A DNA stretch of 11,743 bases from Conidiobolus incongruus B7586. Lineage: Eukaryota; Entomophthoromycota; Entomophthoromycetes; Entomophthorales; Conidiobolaceae. The DNA is taken from assembly GCA_000697335.1 (NCBI GenBank), contig JNEM01008702.1, positions 1 through 11,743 on the forward strand, in the 5' to 3' direction. Positions 1 through 8,451 of this stretch are shown in pieces. Position 1 is the first letter of the stretch. Each line of letters opens with the position of its first letter. The notes under the pieces are model-generated. The model saw nothing but the letters and a program-made list of their open reading frames with translations, searched no databases and was not told where the DNA came from. The translations under genes and the position numbers were made by a program.

Positions 1-1
1 A

Positions 2-2572
2 ATTATTGCCACGCTGAAGGAATTCGGCATTGATGGCCTATTGGAACAAAAGTCTGCTACCTCACAAATTGAATCCCTCAGCAAAACGCGAGAAATTTTG
101 CAGTGGAAGAGACAGTTGAAACTTTCCCTCATTTTTTGTATTCCAGTTGTCATCATTTCTAAAGTATTGGTTCATTTACCTTTCACGAGTGATCTTTTGG
201 CCTATAAAATCCTCAAAATCCCAATCGACACTTGGATTCAATGTATTTTGACAATTCCCATTCAATTTGGCGTTGGCTGGCAGTTCTACACCAACTCTTA
301 CAAAGCAATATCCCACCGCAGTGCCAATATGGATGTGTTAGTTGCCATAGGTACCAGTGCTGCCTTCTTTTTCTCCATTTTTACTATGCTTTGGGCAATG
401 ATCCTCGGCGATGCAACTCATCCTGAGTGCTTTTTTGAAACCTCAGCCACTTTGATCACGTTTATTACACTCGGAAGATATTTGGAAAATAAGGCTAAGG
501 GAAAGACTTCTTCAGCATTGTCTCAACTTATTTCGCTTACTCCCTCGTCCTGTGTACTAATTACTAAGGGGGAAGATGGAAGCCAAGTTGAAGAAAAGAT
601 CCCCTCTGAATTGGTTCAAATTGGTGACCTTATCAAAGTGTTTCCAGGTGAAAAGATTCCCGTTGATGGTATTGTAACTGAAGGTGCCAGTACTATTGAC
701 GAATCCATGGTCACTGGTGAACCTATTCCCGTCAATAAGAAGGTTGGTGACCATGTCATCGGCGGCACAGTTAACGGTATGGGAATGTTGATCATTGAAG
801 CTGATAAAGTTGGAGAAGAAGCCACACTTTCAAAAATTGTCAAACTGGTCGAAGACGCTCAAACTAGTAAAGCTCCCATCCAATATTATACTGACCTTGT
901 TGCCAAGTATTTCGTCCCTGTTGTCGTTGCTCTTGCTTTGATTACTTTTACACTTTGGGTCATTTTGGGTGTTTTCTTCCCCGAGCATGTCCCTGAAGTT
1001 GTTATGTTAAAGCATCGTGGTGCTTTCTTAACAGCACTTACCTTTGCTATCTCCACCGTTGTCATCTCTTGTCCCTGTGCACTTGGTCTTGCTACTCCTA
1101 CCGCTGTCATGACTGGTACTGGTGTTGGTGCCCAATTGGGTATTTTGATTAAAGGAGGTGTTCCTTTAGAAGCTGCCAAATCCCTAACCAAGGTCCTATT
1201 CGACAAAACTGGTACTCTCACTCTCGGTAAACTCCAAGTCACTGAGATTCGAATGATGTTAGACTTTGAAATCCGCTCCAAATATCAACTCACCCAGGAC
1301 AACTTCACCAAAATGATCGCAGCTGCCGAATCCAGCAGTGAGCACCCCTTGGGTCGTGCAATTGTCGTTCACGCTAAAGAAAATCTCAAATTGGATGTTG
1401 ACTCCGTTAAAATCAATGAATTTTTGGCTACTGCTGGTCGTGGTGTACACTGTAAAGTCGTTTGTGAACCTACTTCTCAGATTATGAACATTCGTATTGG
1501 TAATGGTAAATTCTTACAAGAAAATAATATTACACTCCCAGATTCTTTCACCCAAATTAAAGAACAATATGAAAGCGAAGGCAACACTGTCGTTATGGTT
1601 GCCATTGACAATTTCTTCGCTGGTTTTGTTGCCTTATCCGATACTTTGCGTCCTGAATCTTTGATGACTGTTCGTGCTCTCAAGAAGATGGGTCTCTCTG
1701 TCGCAATGGTCACTGGTGATCAACAGCTTACTGCTGAAGCAATTGCCAAACAATGTGAGATTGAAGAAGTATATGCTGGTGTATCTCCTCAAGGTAAATC
1801 CAAAACTGTTGAAAGAATGCAACGTGATGGTCACTCTGTTTGCTTCATTGGTGACGGTATCAATGACTCTCCTGCACTCGCCAAATCTACCGTTGGTATT
1901 TCTATGGGTGGTGGTACAGACATTGCTATTGAAGCTGCTAGTGTTGTATTAATGAAGACTGATTTAATGGATGTTGCTGTTGCTATCCATCTTTCCAAGA
2001 GAATTTTCAACAGAATCCGCTTGAACTTCTTACTTGCCAGCATTTACAACTTCATTGCCATCCCTCTTGCCATGGGCCTCTTCTCATGGATTGGATTCAC
2101 TATGCATCCCATTGTTGCCGCCGCTGCTATGGGTCTCTCTGGTCTCAGTGTTGTCACATCTAGTTTAGCTCTCAAACTTTACAGACGTCCCTACTTCTCC
2201 CTTGAAACGAATTCCTTCTACTACCAACCCTACAATGAAGAAACTCTCCCTCCCGTCCTTCTCGTCCCTTACAATGCCTACGTTTCCTTCGTCCAAAAAC
2301 TCTCATCCAAGCTTCGTGGCAGACCTTCCACCGCCGGCTATGCTAACATACAAGATCCCGAATCCCAAATTCAAACCACCATCACATCACCCACCGCATT
2401 CAACCAAACCACGACAACACCGCGCAAATTCTCAGTCGGAAATGCTTGGACGAAATCGCCCAAACAAGAAGACGAAATTGAATTAATTCATTCGTCCCGA
2501 TTCTCTCTTGGTTCTGACTCTGATGAAGATTCTAGCCATTTTAGAAATGGCCAAACTATAACAGTGTCTTAA
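2..2572 (+). CDS. CCC2: Cu(I)-transporting P1B-type ATPase, 5'-truncated by window edge
   Basis: This is the C-terminal 856 residues of a copper pump of the CCC2/ATP7A/ATP7B family, which moves Cu(I) into the late secretory pathway using ATP. The frame is open from base 2, so the true start and the N-terminal metal-binding domains lie upstream; the first visible residues ([12 protein letters not shown]) look like the end of the last such domain. In visible-residue numbering: TM1-TM4 fall at about 30-160, the actuator TGE at 238, the copper-gating CPC in TM6 at 357-359 (1070-1078), the phosphorylated Asp of DKTGT at 401 (1202), the nucleotide-binding SEHPL His at 448, and GDGIND at 617-622 (1850-1867). 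TM7 carries YN and TM8 carries [12 protein letters not shown]. All catalytic signatures are intact. No intron interrupts the visible 2.57 kb. A Ser/Thr-rich cytosolic tail of about 125 residues follows TM8 and contains DEIELI at 824-829 and an acidic run. Family is near certain; the choice of the fungal symbol is inference. Confidence 0.96.
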   Translation: MIATLKEFGIDGLLEQKSATSQIESLSKTREILQWKRQLKLSLIFCIPVVIISKVLVHLPFTSDLLAYKILKIPIDTWIQCILTIPIQFGVGWQFYTNSYKAISHRSANMDVLVAIGTSAAFFFSIFTMLWAMILGDATHPECFFETSATLITFITLGRYLENKAKGKTSSALSQLISLTPSSCVLITKGEDGSQVEEKIPSELVQIGDLIKVFPGEKIPVDGIVTEGASTIDESMVTGEPIPVNKKVGDHVIGGTVNGMGMLIIEADKVGEEATLSKIVKLVEDAQTSKAPIQYYTDLVAKYFVPVVVALALITFTLWVILGVFFPEHVPEVVMLKHRGAFLTALTFAISTVVISCPCALGLATPTAVMTGTGVGAQLGILIKGGVPLEAAKSLTKVLFDKTGTLTLGKLQVTEIRMMLDFEIRSKYQLTQDNFTKMIAAAESSSEHPLGRAIVVHAKENLKLDVDSVKINEFLATAGRGVHCKVVCEPTSQIMNIRIGNGKFLQENNITLPDSFTQIKEQYESEGNTVVMVAIDNFFAGFVALSDTLRPESLMTVRALKKMGLSVAMVTGDQQLTAEAIAKQCEIEEVYAGVSPQGKSKTVERMQRDGHSVCFIGDGINDSPALAKSTVGISMGGGTDIAIEAASVVLMKTDLMDVAVAIHLSKRIFNRIRLNFLLASIYNFIAIPLAMGLFSWIGFTMHPIVAAAAMGLSGLSVVTSSLALKLYRRPYFSLETNSFYYQPYNEETLPPVLLVPYNAYVSFVQKLSSKLRGRPSTAGYANIQDPESQIQTTITSPTAFNQTTTTPRKFSVGNAWTKSPKQEDEIELIHSSRFSLGSDSDEDSSHFRNGQTITVS

Positions 2573-2637
2573 TTCGATTTTTCTCTTTAAAAAATTCTCA
2601 TACTAATAATAACTAAGTATTATATAATCGGAATAAG

Positions 2638-2643
2638 AATAAA
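2638..2643 (+). terminator. Candidate polyadenylation signal AATAAA
   Basis: A canonical AATAAA lies 66 bases past the stop codon of the copper ATPase, in the expected position for its 3' end. The surrounding DNA is so AT-rich that chance matches are common, so position is the only support. Confidence 0.3.
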
Positions 2644-3071
2644 TTTTGAAATTCAAATTAATTTTTAAATGATATTATTAATATACTTTTATAATATTTA
2701 TAATATAATGTATTTGCCGCGATTTTTCAAACTTTTATTCAAGATTCTAGTTCATTATTTTAACTTTTATCAATTTATGAACTTGATGGTTATTTTGACA
2801 GATATTCAAATACAATTGACCATCAATAATATTCATTTATAGAATTAAATCATATTTCCAAATCTATACAAAAATCATTATATATTAGAGTTCTTGATAC
2901 GAATTCTGATCAATATTTTGATATCTTATTACAATTTTTATTGTTCTGACTGAATTTTTAAATTATCAAAAAAAAAGAATTGCTTTGAATAATAATTAAT
3001 ATATAAAATTAACAATTAAATTTAAAGTAAAAATAAAAATTTTAGTTTTCAAAATAAATTTAATATAAAAT

Positions 3072-3345
3072 ATGAATCTGATTGAATATTCTGATGTGTT
3101 CAATGTAAAAAATATTACTTTTCAACCCAAAATGACATATGTGAGGTTCAAACTTACGCTTAGGATGTAGATTGAGAACTGAATGCAACTCCTTAGAACA
3201 AACAACCATCTTGCCATCCCCATGATCTATTAACAATAAATTTTTTAACAGTATTGATATTTCGATCATATTCAATGATTGGTCCATTCTTCACAATTTT
3301 CGTGTTCATTTTAATTGTTGTCGATTTAACCAATCATATCAAGAA
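3072..3345. other. Unexplained less AT-rich island with short open frames on both strands
   Basis: The island stands out from the spacer in composition. On the minus strand, a 75-codon frame from ATG at 3285-3287 to 3060 encodes a segment reading DHGDGKMVVCSKELHSVLN and crosses a consensus-like donor, GTAAGT, just after LHPK. A second minus-strand frame begins MNTKIVKNGPIIEYDRN and runs 38 codons. On the plus strand a 32-codon frame begins MNLIEYSDVFNVKN. I recognise none of these and could not assemble a multi-exon gene from them. It may be a small lineage-specific gene, a decayed gene, or a promoter or UTR region. Strand and coding status are undecided. Confidence 0.3.
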
Positions 3346-3472
3346 TCACGAAATTTGATATATTTAAAATTTAGGATCAACATGAACTTTGTACTATAAT
3401 TTTTTTTAATTCATTTAGTAGCTTTAAAACCGATAATAATAATTATAAACTATATAATATAGTATTAAAAAG

Positions 3473-5339
3473 ATGTTAAGACAACAGACTTTTGGTACAC
3501 CTACCAAAGCGACAAAATTCAACCCTAACAATAAGTTGCTCAATACCAAATACTCTACCAAACTCAATTTTTATGATAGTTTGCCGGTTGAAGAAATTAC
3601 CATTGAAGATTTTGAACAATTGGCTATTAACAGACTTCAGCGTAAAATTCCATATAATATTTAGACTATTTATGCTAATAATTTGGATATAGTTTTGAAG
3701 GGTTTGGAAATGGCAACTATAAGAAATCAATCAGGAGCAGATTTGGATAGAACATTCCAAAATTTAGAGGACAAATACCTACCTATGAATGCAGAAATCG
3801 ACCAAAGTATTATGTTGAAGCAAAGAAGGGACGATTTTTTGTCTCACTTTGTGCTAAGATTGGCTTTTTGTAGGAAGTAAATTAACTTAGGTATTGTGAC
3901 TGTAACAGGGTATTAATGGGACTTTTAGTGAAGAGTTGAGACAGTGGTTTATTAGATTTGAAACTTTGTTATTTAGGTGATTTTATATTATTAATATATA
4001 TATAATATTATATTAAATATTTTAATAAATAGATTGCGATATTCTAAATGCACGGGTGTCGAAAGGGAAGCTTTTATTAAGAGAATGAATTTTGATTATA
4101 AGATGGTACCCTCATTATGTACTGTTACTATTTTTATACTGATATAAGGCTATAGGTATCTCAAGAAGATCGCCAAAGACTTGGAGAAAGATTAGTAGAA
4201 TTATACGAATGTATTCCAAGAGTTGTCAATATTAATAATATCTCTTTCGAAAATATGAAATTTTATCAGGTAAATTAAAAGATATTTGATATTGTAATTA
4301 TGATAGTGTATTAATAAATTTTAACAATTCAGATTCCATTTGAAAAGACTCCTGAATTAGTGAGCAGAAGACAGATTTTAATGGATCGAGGCACTGCTAT
4401 TGTTCCTCAAATTTTCGATGAAGCTATTTTCGTAGAAGAGTTTAAGCTTCATTTGGCTCAGGCTGTTAATGTAATTAATACTTAATTTTAATATGTTAAA
4501 TATATATTGATTTCTTATATAGTCTACTGCTATGGCATTACCCTATATTGATGAAGATGAACGTCTTTTACCTATCCTCTCAGCTGTTACTAGTAAATCA
4601 TTCGCATCAGTTTATGAATCGAATAGATCTAAGTCTGCTGGAAATGTTACTGCAGATCAAGTCGAGCAGGTATTCTATAACATCATTATGACAATTATAG
4701 TTCATTTATACTAAATTTCCTAAATAGTTATCAGAGCACTTCCCTCTATGTATGAAGAATCTACACTTTAATCTAAAACAAAATGCCCATTTACGTCACG
4801 GAGGTCGTCTCCAATTCAGTTTATTCCTCAAAGCTATCGGACTACCCATTGAAGAAGCTTTGGTCTACTGGCGAAAAGCCTTCCACAAAATTTCTGACGA
4901 CGATTTTCGCAAGCAGTACCAGTACAACATTCGCCACAACTATGGCTTAGAAGGTAAGCGCGTGGAATATAGTGCCATGTCCTGTGACAAGATTATCTCT
5001 GGCAATGCACCCACCGGCTTGGACAATCATGGCTGCCCATTTAAACATTTTTCGGAAGCTTCACTACGTGATTATATTCGAAAGGAAAATCCGTCTGCTT
5101 CACCTTTCGAAATTCGTGATATGATCGAAATGGTGCAGAAGAAGCACTACACCATGGCATGTACCAAGTACTTTGAATTGACACATCCCAAACTTTCAAA
5201 ATTGGCTAACAAGCAGGACCAAGAAGGCGAAAATGCCAGCTCTAGTACGGCAGGTATTGACTTATCCACTCCAATCGTCCATCCCAATCAATATTTCGAT
5301 TTTAGCTTGAATTTGGCAAAATCGACAAGTAATCTATAG
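3473..5339 (+). CDS. PRI2: DNA primase large subunit (PRI2/PRIM2), 8 exons
   Basis: This is the regulatory subunit of eukaryotic primase; with PRI1 and polymerase alpha it makes the RNA-DNA primer for replication in the nucleus. My exon model is 3473-3641, 3693-3876, 3929-3976, 4033-4105, 4156-4269, 4333-4470, 4523-4669 and 4728-5339, with introns of 51, 52, 56, 50, 63, 52 and 58 nt, all GT-AG and phase-consistent. It gives 494 aa against about 509 in human. Landmarks in order: KLNFYDSLPVEEITIEDFEQ near the N-terminus; RRDDFLSHFVLRLAFCR followed by the spliced NEELRQWFIRFETLL; then LRHGGRLQFSLFLKAIGL and the C-terminal Fe-S domain. The four cluster cysteines are at 299, 377, 394 and 436, with spacing 78-17-42 against 80-17-40 in human from memory. 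An Asn/Ser/Gln-rich insert of about 25 residues follows C436 before HPNQYFDF. Intron 1 is a multiple of three but contains an in-frame TAG, so it must be removed. Introns crowd the 5' two-thirds; exon 8 alone encodes 203 aa. Confidence 0.96.
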
Positions 5340-5783
5340 GCATTTTAGATTATATCATCAATTGTTTGTAAATTACTATATTTTTATGACATCAACACAC
5401 ATAAATATACAATATTGATTTTGACATCATTTAGTTATATTTTATTATTTCAGTATTATGAAGTATTAAAAATCTTTATTTATAATAATATATCTATTTA
5501 ATTATATTCGGATGATGGAATATTTGTATCTATATTTTTTTGCATTATTTACCATATCAATAATAATTAAATGTAATTAGAGATTACCATCAGTATTAAG
5601 TGATTTTAATTGTATAAACATTCTTTCTTCATTATTGAATATTTATATATTAATATTTTAGTATGTAGTTTAATATATATCATCCGATAGATATTAATAA
5701 TAATTAAATATATACTTAATCATTTATTTTACGTATTTATAAATGCTGTATTTTATATTGAATATAGTAAAATCAATTTATTA

Positions 5784-5785
<2 letters not shown>

Positions 5786-5819
<34 letters not shown>
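5786..5819. repeat. (AT)17 dinucleotide microsatellite
   Basis: Seventeen uninterrupted AT units follow CG and end before a G. It is the longest perfect simple repeat in the window and is likely to vary in length between strains. The run is self-complementary, so it could extrude as a cruciform. Confidence 0.95.
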
Positions 5820-5822
<3 letters not shown>

Positions 5823-6268
5823 TTATTTTATATTAATGTTAAAGTTATAACAGAATAATTTTACTCTTCAATATATTTCTATTAATTCATTTAACTTAAT
5901 GGAAAATGTGATAATATGTCCAATATTTGAACTGTACTGTGAAAATTAGATTAATGCAGCTTGATATTTAAATTCGCTTGTTTTATTGTGATTATAATTT
6001 TTAGAATTAAAAATGTTTAAGTTTTTAATATCGATATCGAGCAAGTATATACATTGTTAAAATCCAAATGTTTTAAACTCAACATATACATTCAATTATC
6101 AATATTGAAGAAAACAATATATTAAGTATTGATTATAGTTTTCACATATTGGCACTGAAAAATTTAGTTAAATGAGAATTTCACATTAAGAATAAGCTAA
6201 TTTTGGAGATCAAAAATCGAAGTAAATTATTAGGATTAATATTAATAGGAATAACTTTAACAGTCATT

Positions 6269-6358
6269 ATGACGAGAGCAATTGTTAAATGGCTGATGGT
6301 GAGTGAATATGGTTTAAAAAAGTCATGGATGATATATATTAAACAACAAATATTTTAA
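6269..6358 (+). other. Short open frame of uncertain status, 29 codons
   Basis: ATG at 6269 opens 29 codons beginning MTRAIVKWLM and ending with TAA at 6356-6358. A consensus-like splice donor GTGAGT follows the tenth codon (6299-6304). It lies about 100 bases beyond the 3' end of the minus-strand low-complexity gene. No family is recognised, and no convincing next exon follows: the acceptor-like TTACAG ending at 6399 leads quickly to a stop. It may be a chance frame. Confidence 0.12.
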
Positions 6359-6391
6359 ATCATTATCTATAATAATAATGAATTAAAAATG

Positions 6392-6409
6392 GATTACAGA
6401 GATGTAATC
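6392..6409. terminator. Perfect hairpin in the 3' flank of the low-complexity gene
   Basis: The arms GATTACA (6392-6398) and TGTAATC (6403-6409) are perfectly complementary around a four-base loop (GAGA on plus). The centre is about 60 bases past the stop of the minus-strand gene, so it would sit in that gene's 3' UTR, where the RNA loop would be UCUC. It could affect mRNA 3' structure or be chance. Eukaryotic genes do not use such hairpins as intrinsic terminators, so the type label is only a placeholder. Confidence 0.25.
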
Positions 6410-6460
6410 GAATATTCTTTATGTACTATAGTTAACAATGGAAATGGTTACACACTTAAT

Positions 6461-7210
6461 TTAGTTGTTGTAGTAGCTGGAGGCAGCACCGTGGCCGGAT
6501 GAGGTGTTGTAGTTGGAACTTTGACTGCCTTGAGATTGGTTTCCATAAGCTTGACCACCTTGAGTTTGACTTCCATAGCCTTGACCACCTTGGGTTTGAC
6601 CTCCATAACCTTGACCACCTTGAGTTTGACCTCCATAACCTTGGCTTCCTTGAGATTGAGATCCATAACCACTTTGGGTTTGGCTTCCATAACCTTGGTT
6701 TCCATGAGAACTAGTGTTACCTTGGCCGTAAGAGCCAGTGCTTCCAGACTGATATCCAGAGCCAGAAGATGGGGCGTTACCTGCAGCTTGAGGAATATTC
6801 TGGTTCCCTGAAACTCTGCTAGAGCCACTCATAGTTGGTTGGTTAGTACTGCCATACTTAGCTTCGTGCTTGGTATAGCTAGCTTGTTCCTGCTTTTGCT
6901 TTTCCTTTTGTTGATGTTCGTTGTACTTATATGCACCGTAAGCAGCGGCACCTGCGGCTAATACACCTCCTGCAATACCTCCATAGAGAGCATAGTTGGG
7001 TTCTTCTTCTTTCTTTTCGTTGTGATTCTCAGTGGATTGGGTGGTTTGTTGGGGAACGTTGGGGCCACTGTTTTGGTTGTAGTTTTGTTGTTGCTGTTGT
7101 TGATTTTGATTTTGACTTTGATTTTGATTATTATTGTTGTTTTGAATTTGATCGTTATTCTTTTTATTTAAATCAATAACACTAGGAGTCCAGCTAGGAT
7201 CGTAAGACAT
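6461..7210 (-). CDS. Low-complexity protein: Asn/Gln-rich head, Gly/Ala helix, GYG-Q repeat tail
   Basis: This is a single-exon gene of 249 aa, with its start ATG at 7210-7208 and stop TAA at 6463-6461. No named family is recognised. Residues 1-17 (MSYDPSWTPSVIDLNKK) are ordinary; 18-62 are Asn/Gln-rich and prion-like, including NNNNN and QQQQQQ. Residues 63-70 are charged (EKKEEE). Residues 74-95 form a hydrophobic Gly/Ala segment (ALYGGIAGGVLAAGAAAYGA) with small residues spaced as in glycine zippers, followed by a charged helix (NEHQQKEKQKQEQ, 97-109). After a Ser/Gly stretch, residues 173-230 are repeats built on GYGGQTQGGQ. There is no signal peptide. The Gly/Ala segment followed by EHQQKE loosely recalls fungal CipC-type small stress proteins, but the match is too weak to name. 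The tail resembles the SYGQ-rich low-complexity regions of FET proteins, which form condensates; that is an analogy of composition, not homology. A CRE and CCAAT cluster lies 106-200 bases upstream, suggesting stress- or nutrient-controlled expression. Confidence 0.85.
   Translation of the reverse strand: MSYDPSWTPSVIDLNKKNNDQIQNNNNNQNQSQNQNQQQQQQNYNQNSGPNVPQQTTQSTENHNEKKEEEPNYALYGGIAGGVLAAGAAAYGAYKYNEHQQKEKQKQEQASYTKHEAKYGSTNQPTMSGSSRVSGNQNIPQAAGNAPSSGSGYQSGSTGSYGQGNTSSHGNQGYGSQTQSGYGSQSQGSQGYGGQTQGGQGYGGQTQGGQGYGSQTQGGQAYGNQSQGSQSSNYNTSSGHGAASSYYNN
6521..6694 (-). repeat. Coding minisatellite, 30-bp unit (10 residues)
   Basis: The array encodes residues 173-230 of the low-complexity protein: one 8-residue unit (GYGSQTQS) and five 10-residue units, GYGSQSQGSQ, GYGGQTQGGQ twice, GYGSQTQGGQ and AYGNQSQGSQ. 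The outer units have drifted while the two central ones are identical in protein. The unit length is a multiple of three, so copy-number change would keep the frame. The repeat also keeps other frames and the opposite strand free of stops, producing spurious overlapping open frames. Confidence 0.93.
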
Positions 7211-7315
7211 TTTTTGTTAATAAATATAATAAAGCAGTAAAATTGATTATTGTTTTTTAATTACTATTCATTAAATGCTAATTATATCTTATTTATACTC
7301 AATAAACTTAGTCAT

Positions 7316-7406
7316 TGACGTCATTCCAATTTGGAATTATCATCAAACCAATTGTTATGCAGTCCAATGAGATTATCTCATTTTCACAAGCATTTCACAA
7401 AATTGG
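7316..7406 (-). promoter_or_regulatory. Upstream control region: CRE, CCAAT cluster, 15-bp palindrome
   Basis: A perfect cAMP-response-type element TGACGTCA sits at 7316-7323, 106-113 bases upstream of the low-complexity gene's ATG. CCAAT appears at 7326-7330, 7348-7352 and 7364-7368, with one inverted copy (ATTGG) at 7402-7406. The first CCAAT lies in a palindrome, arms ATTCCAA (7323-7329) and TTGGAAT (7331-7337) around one base, overlapping the last base of the CRE. TTTCACAA occurs twice, at 7382-7389 and 7393-7400. Such sites are known targets of ATF/CREB bZIP factors and the Hap/NF-Y complex. Assignment to the minus-strand gene rests on distance; no plus-strand gene starts nearby. Confidence 0.6.
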
Positions 7407-8451
7407 TACCCGCTTTTGTGGACTATCACTTCTCTATCATCCCCATTATATCATTCTTCATTTAGCGTAGTCTTGCAGAAGTTGGGTTTATTTATTTTTT
7501 TCTAAATTAAGTAATTGCTTTTAATGCAATAATTCTCAGATTTGTAATAATTAAACACCAAATAAGGTCTTAATTCCGAATCATGAATTTGAAAAATGTG
7601 TCTAGATCACTAAGTTAATATGTAAACTATTATCATTATAAAGATATCAAGCTTTCATCAATCTTTTAATATAATTATACAAATGTTTCCAACAGGGTGT
7701 CATTTAAAAATACCAATTTCATAATTGTGTTCAAAATAAAATCCAGTTATTTTAACATTAAGATCAAATTAATTAAAAAAAATTAAATTTAAAAAATGTA
7801 TAATTATTACATAATGATATAATCTTGAATTATGATTAATTGAGTTCTTTGAAAATATATATACTAAATATATAGATTGAATCAACTTGATATAAAATAT
7901 TTCATTCCTTAAATGTATATATTTGATAACTATATAAATCAATTAAATTTATAGCATATAGCATCATTGAAAAACTCAAATAAATACGTAATATTATGAT
8001 AAATGTTTTAAATATTATATCCACCATTTATTTTTTAGTCTTAATCACTTTTGCCTAACACAGCAGTCCAATCTGATTATAATTAAAATCTGAATATTAG
8101 ATAATTCTAATTAAATATTGATAAGAGTTTTACTCAATATTTTTCTTATGTATCTATCAATTCCGCGCAGTTTGTACCCAAATGATTTGATTAATTCTGT
8201 GAGAAAATGACACATTTTATCAACTTTTATATATTTAATTTATTAATACAAATTGATTGTATTAATTTTGTTAAAAGGTTAATAAATAGTAATAATTTTC
8301 AATTTAAATGTTTTTATTTGTTTTATTGAAATTGTAAAGATTTTCGAATATAATAAAACTATTTGTTAAATATTATTTTCGATCAAAAAATATAGTTGAA
8401 TATTAATTTAAATTATGACTTGATTTTTATTAATTTTAATTAAATAATAAT
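7407..8451. other. Intergenic spacer upstream of the low-complexity gene
   Basis: About 1 kb of mostly A/T sequence. The first 75 bases (to about 7485) are less AT-rich and may extend the control region. A 31-codon open frame sits at about 8115-8210 in another less AT-rich patch, described separately. TTTATT at 8426-8431 reads AATAAA on the minus strand, 21 bases past the BOLA3 stop, and is a possible polyadenylation signal. No recognisable gene, RNA or mobile element was seen. Confidence 0.55.

Larger units (their letters stand above)
2573..3472. other. Intergenic spacer between copper ATPase and primase
   Basis: A 900-base gap between two plus-strand genes. Most of it (2590-3070 and 3346-3472) is extremely AT-rich and holds nothing I recognise. 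The part from about 3072 to 3345 is visibly less AT-rich and contains short open frames on both strands (see the separate island entry). A CCAAT motif at 3330-3334 and its inverse ATTGG at 3278-3282 lie 140-195 bases upstream of the primase start and may belong to its promoter. Confidence 0.6.
5340..6460. other. Convergent intergenic spacer
   Basis: The spacer lies between the 3' ends of primase (plus) and the low-complexity protein gene (minus). It is almost entirely A/T and holds an (AT)17 tract, a hairpin near 6400 and a few very short frames: 16 codons from ATG at 5899 and 29 codons from ATG at 6269. I see no recognisable gene, RNA or mobile element. Both flanking genes need 3' ends here, but there is no clear AATAAA near either stop. 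Confidence 0.6.

Noticed and set aside
41-43. TTG at 41 as an alternative start for the copper ATPase
   Set aside because: The frame is open through base 2 and the upstream residues fit the end of a metal-binding domain, so the gene simply continues beyond the window.
886-1281. A 131-codon minus-strand frame inside the copper ATPase, and similar antisense frames at 557-843, 1259-1834 and 1831-2043
   Set aside because: All lie within a fully conserved P-type ATPase coding region, have no recognisable product and no independent signals. They are antisense shadows.
3145-3155. GGTTCAAAC-like B box suggesting a tRNA or SINE
   Set aside because: The last consensus base does not fit, and no A box or stems were found at the right distance.
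3662-3664. In-frame TAG apparently breaking the primase gene (possible pseudogene or stop-codon reassignment)
   Set aside because: It lies inside a 51-nt GT-AG intron (3642-3692) with a TGCTAAT branch-like site. Removing it gives RLQLLKGLE, matching the family, and other genes here end at TAA or TAG, so the standard code holds.
3877-3908. Shorter version of primase intron 2 ending at AACAG (3908)
   Set aside because: It puts the next exon out of frame. The acceptor at 3928 restores phase and yields FCRNEELRQWF, which matches the conserved primase segment.
6448-6828. A second minus-strand open frame, and plus-strand frames at 6499-6714 and 6521-6811, over the repeat-coding region
   Set aside because: They are shadows of the 30-bp coding repeat: with a unit divisible by three, a stop missing from one unit is missing from all. 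Their translations are monotonous (MEVKLKVVK, LTTLSLTS types), and only the 6461-7210 frame has a sensible start, stop and domain order.
7320-7340. TTC/GAA pattern in the palindrome as a heat-shock element
   Set aside because: The spacing between TTC and GAA does not match the alternating five-base units of a heat-shock element. The palindrome is better described as paired CCAA/TTGG.
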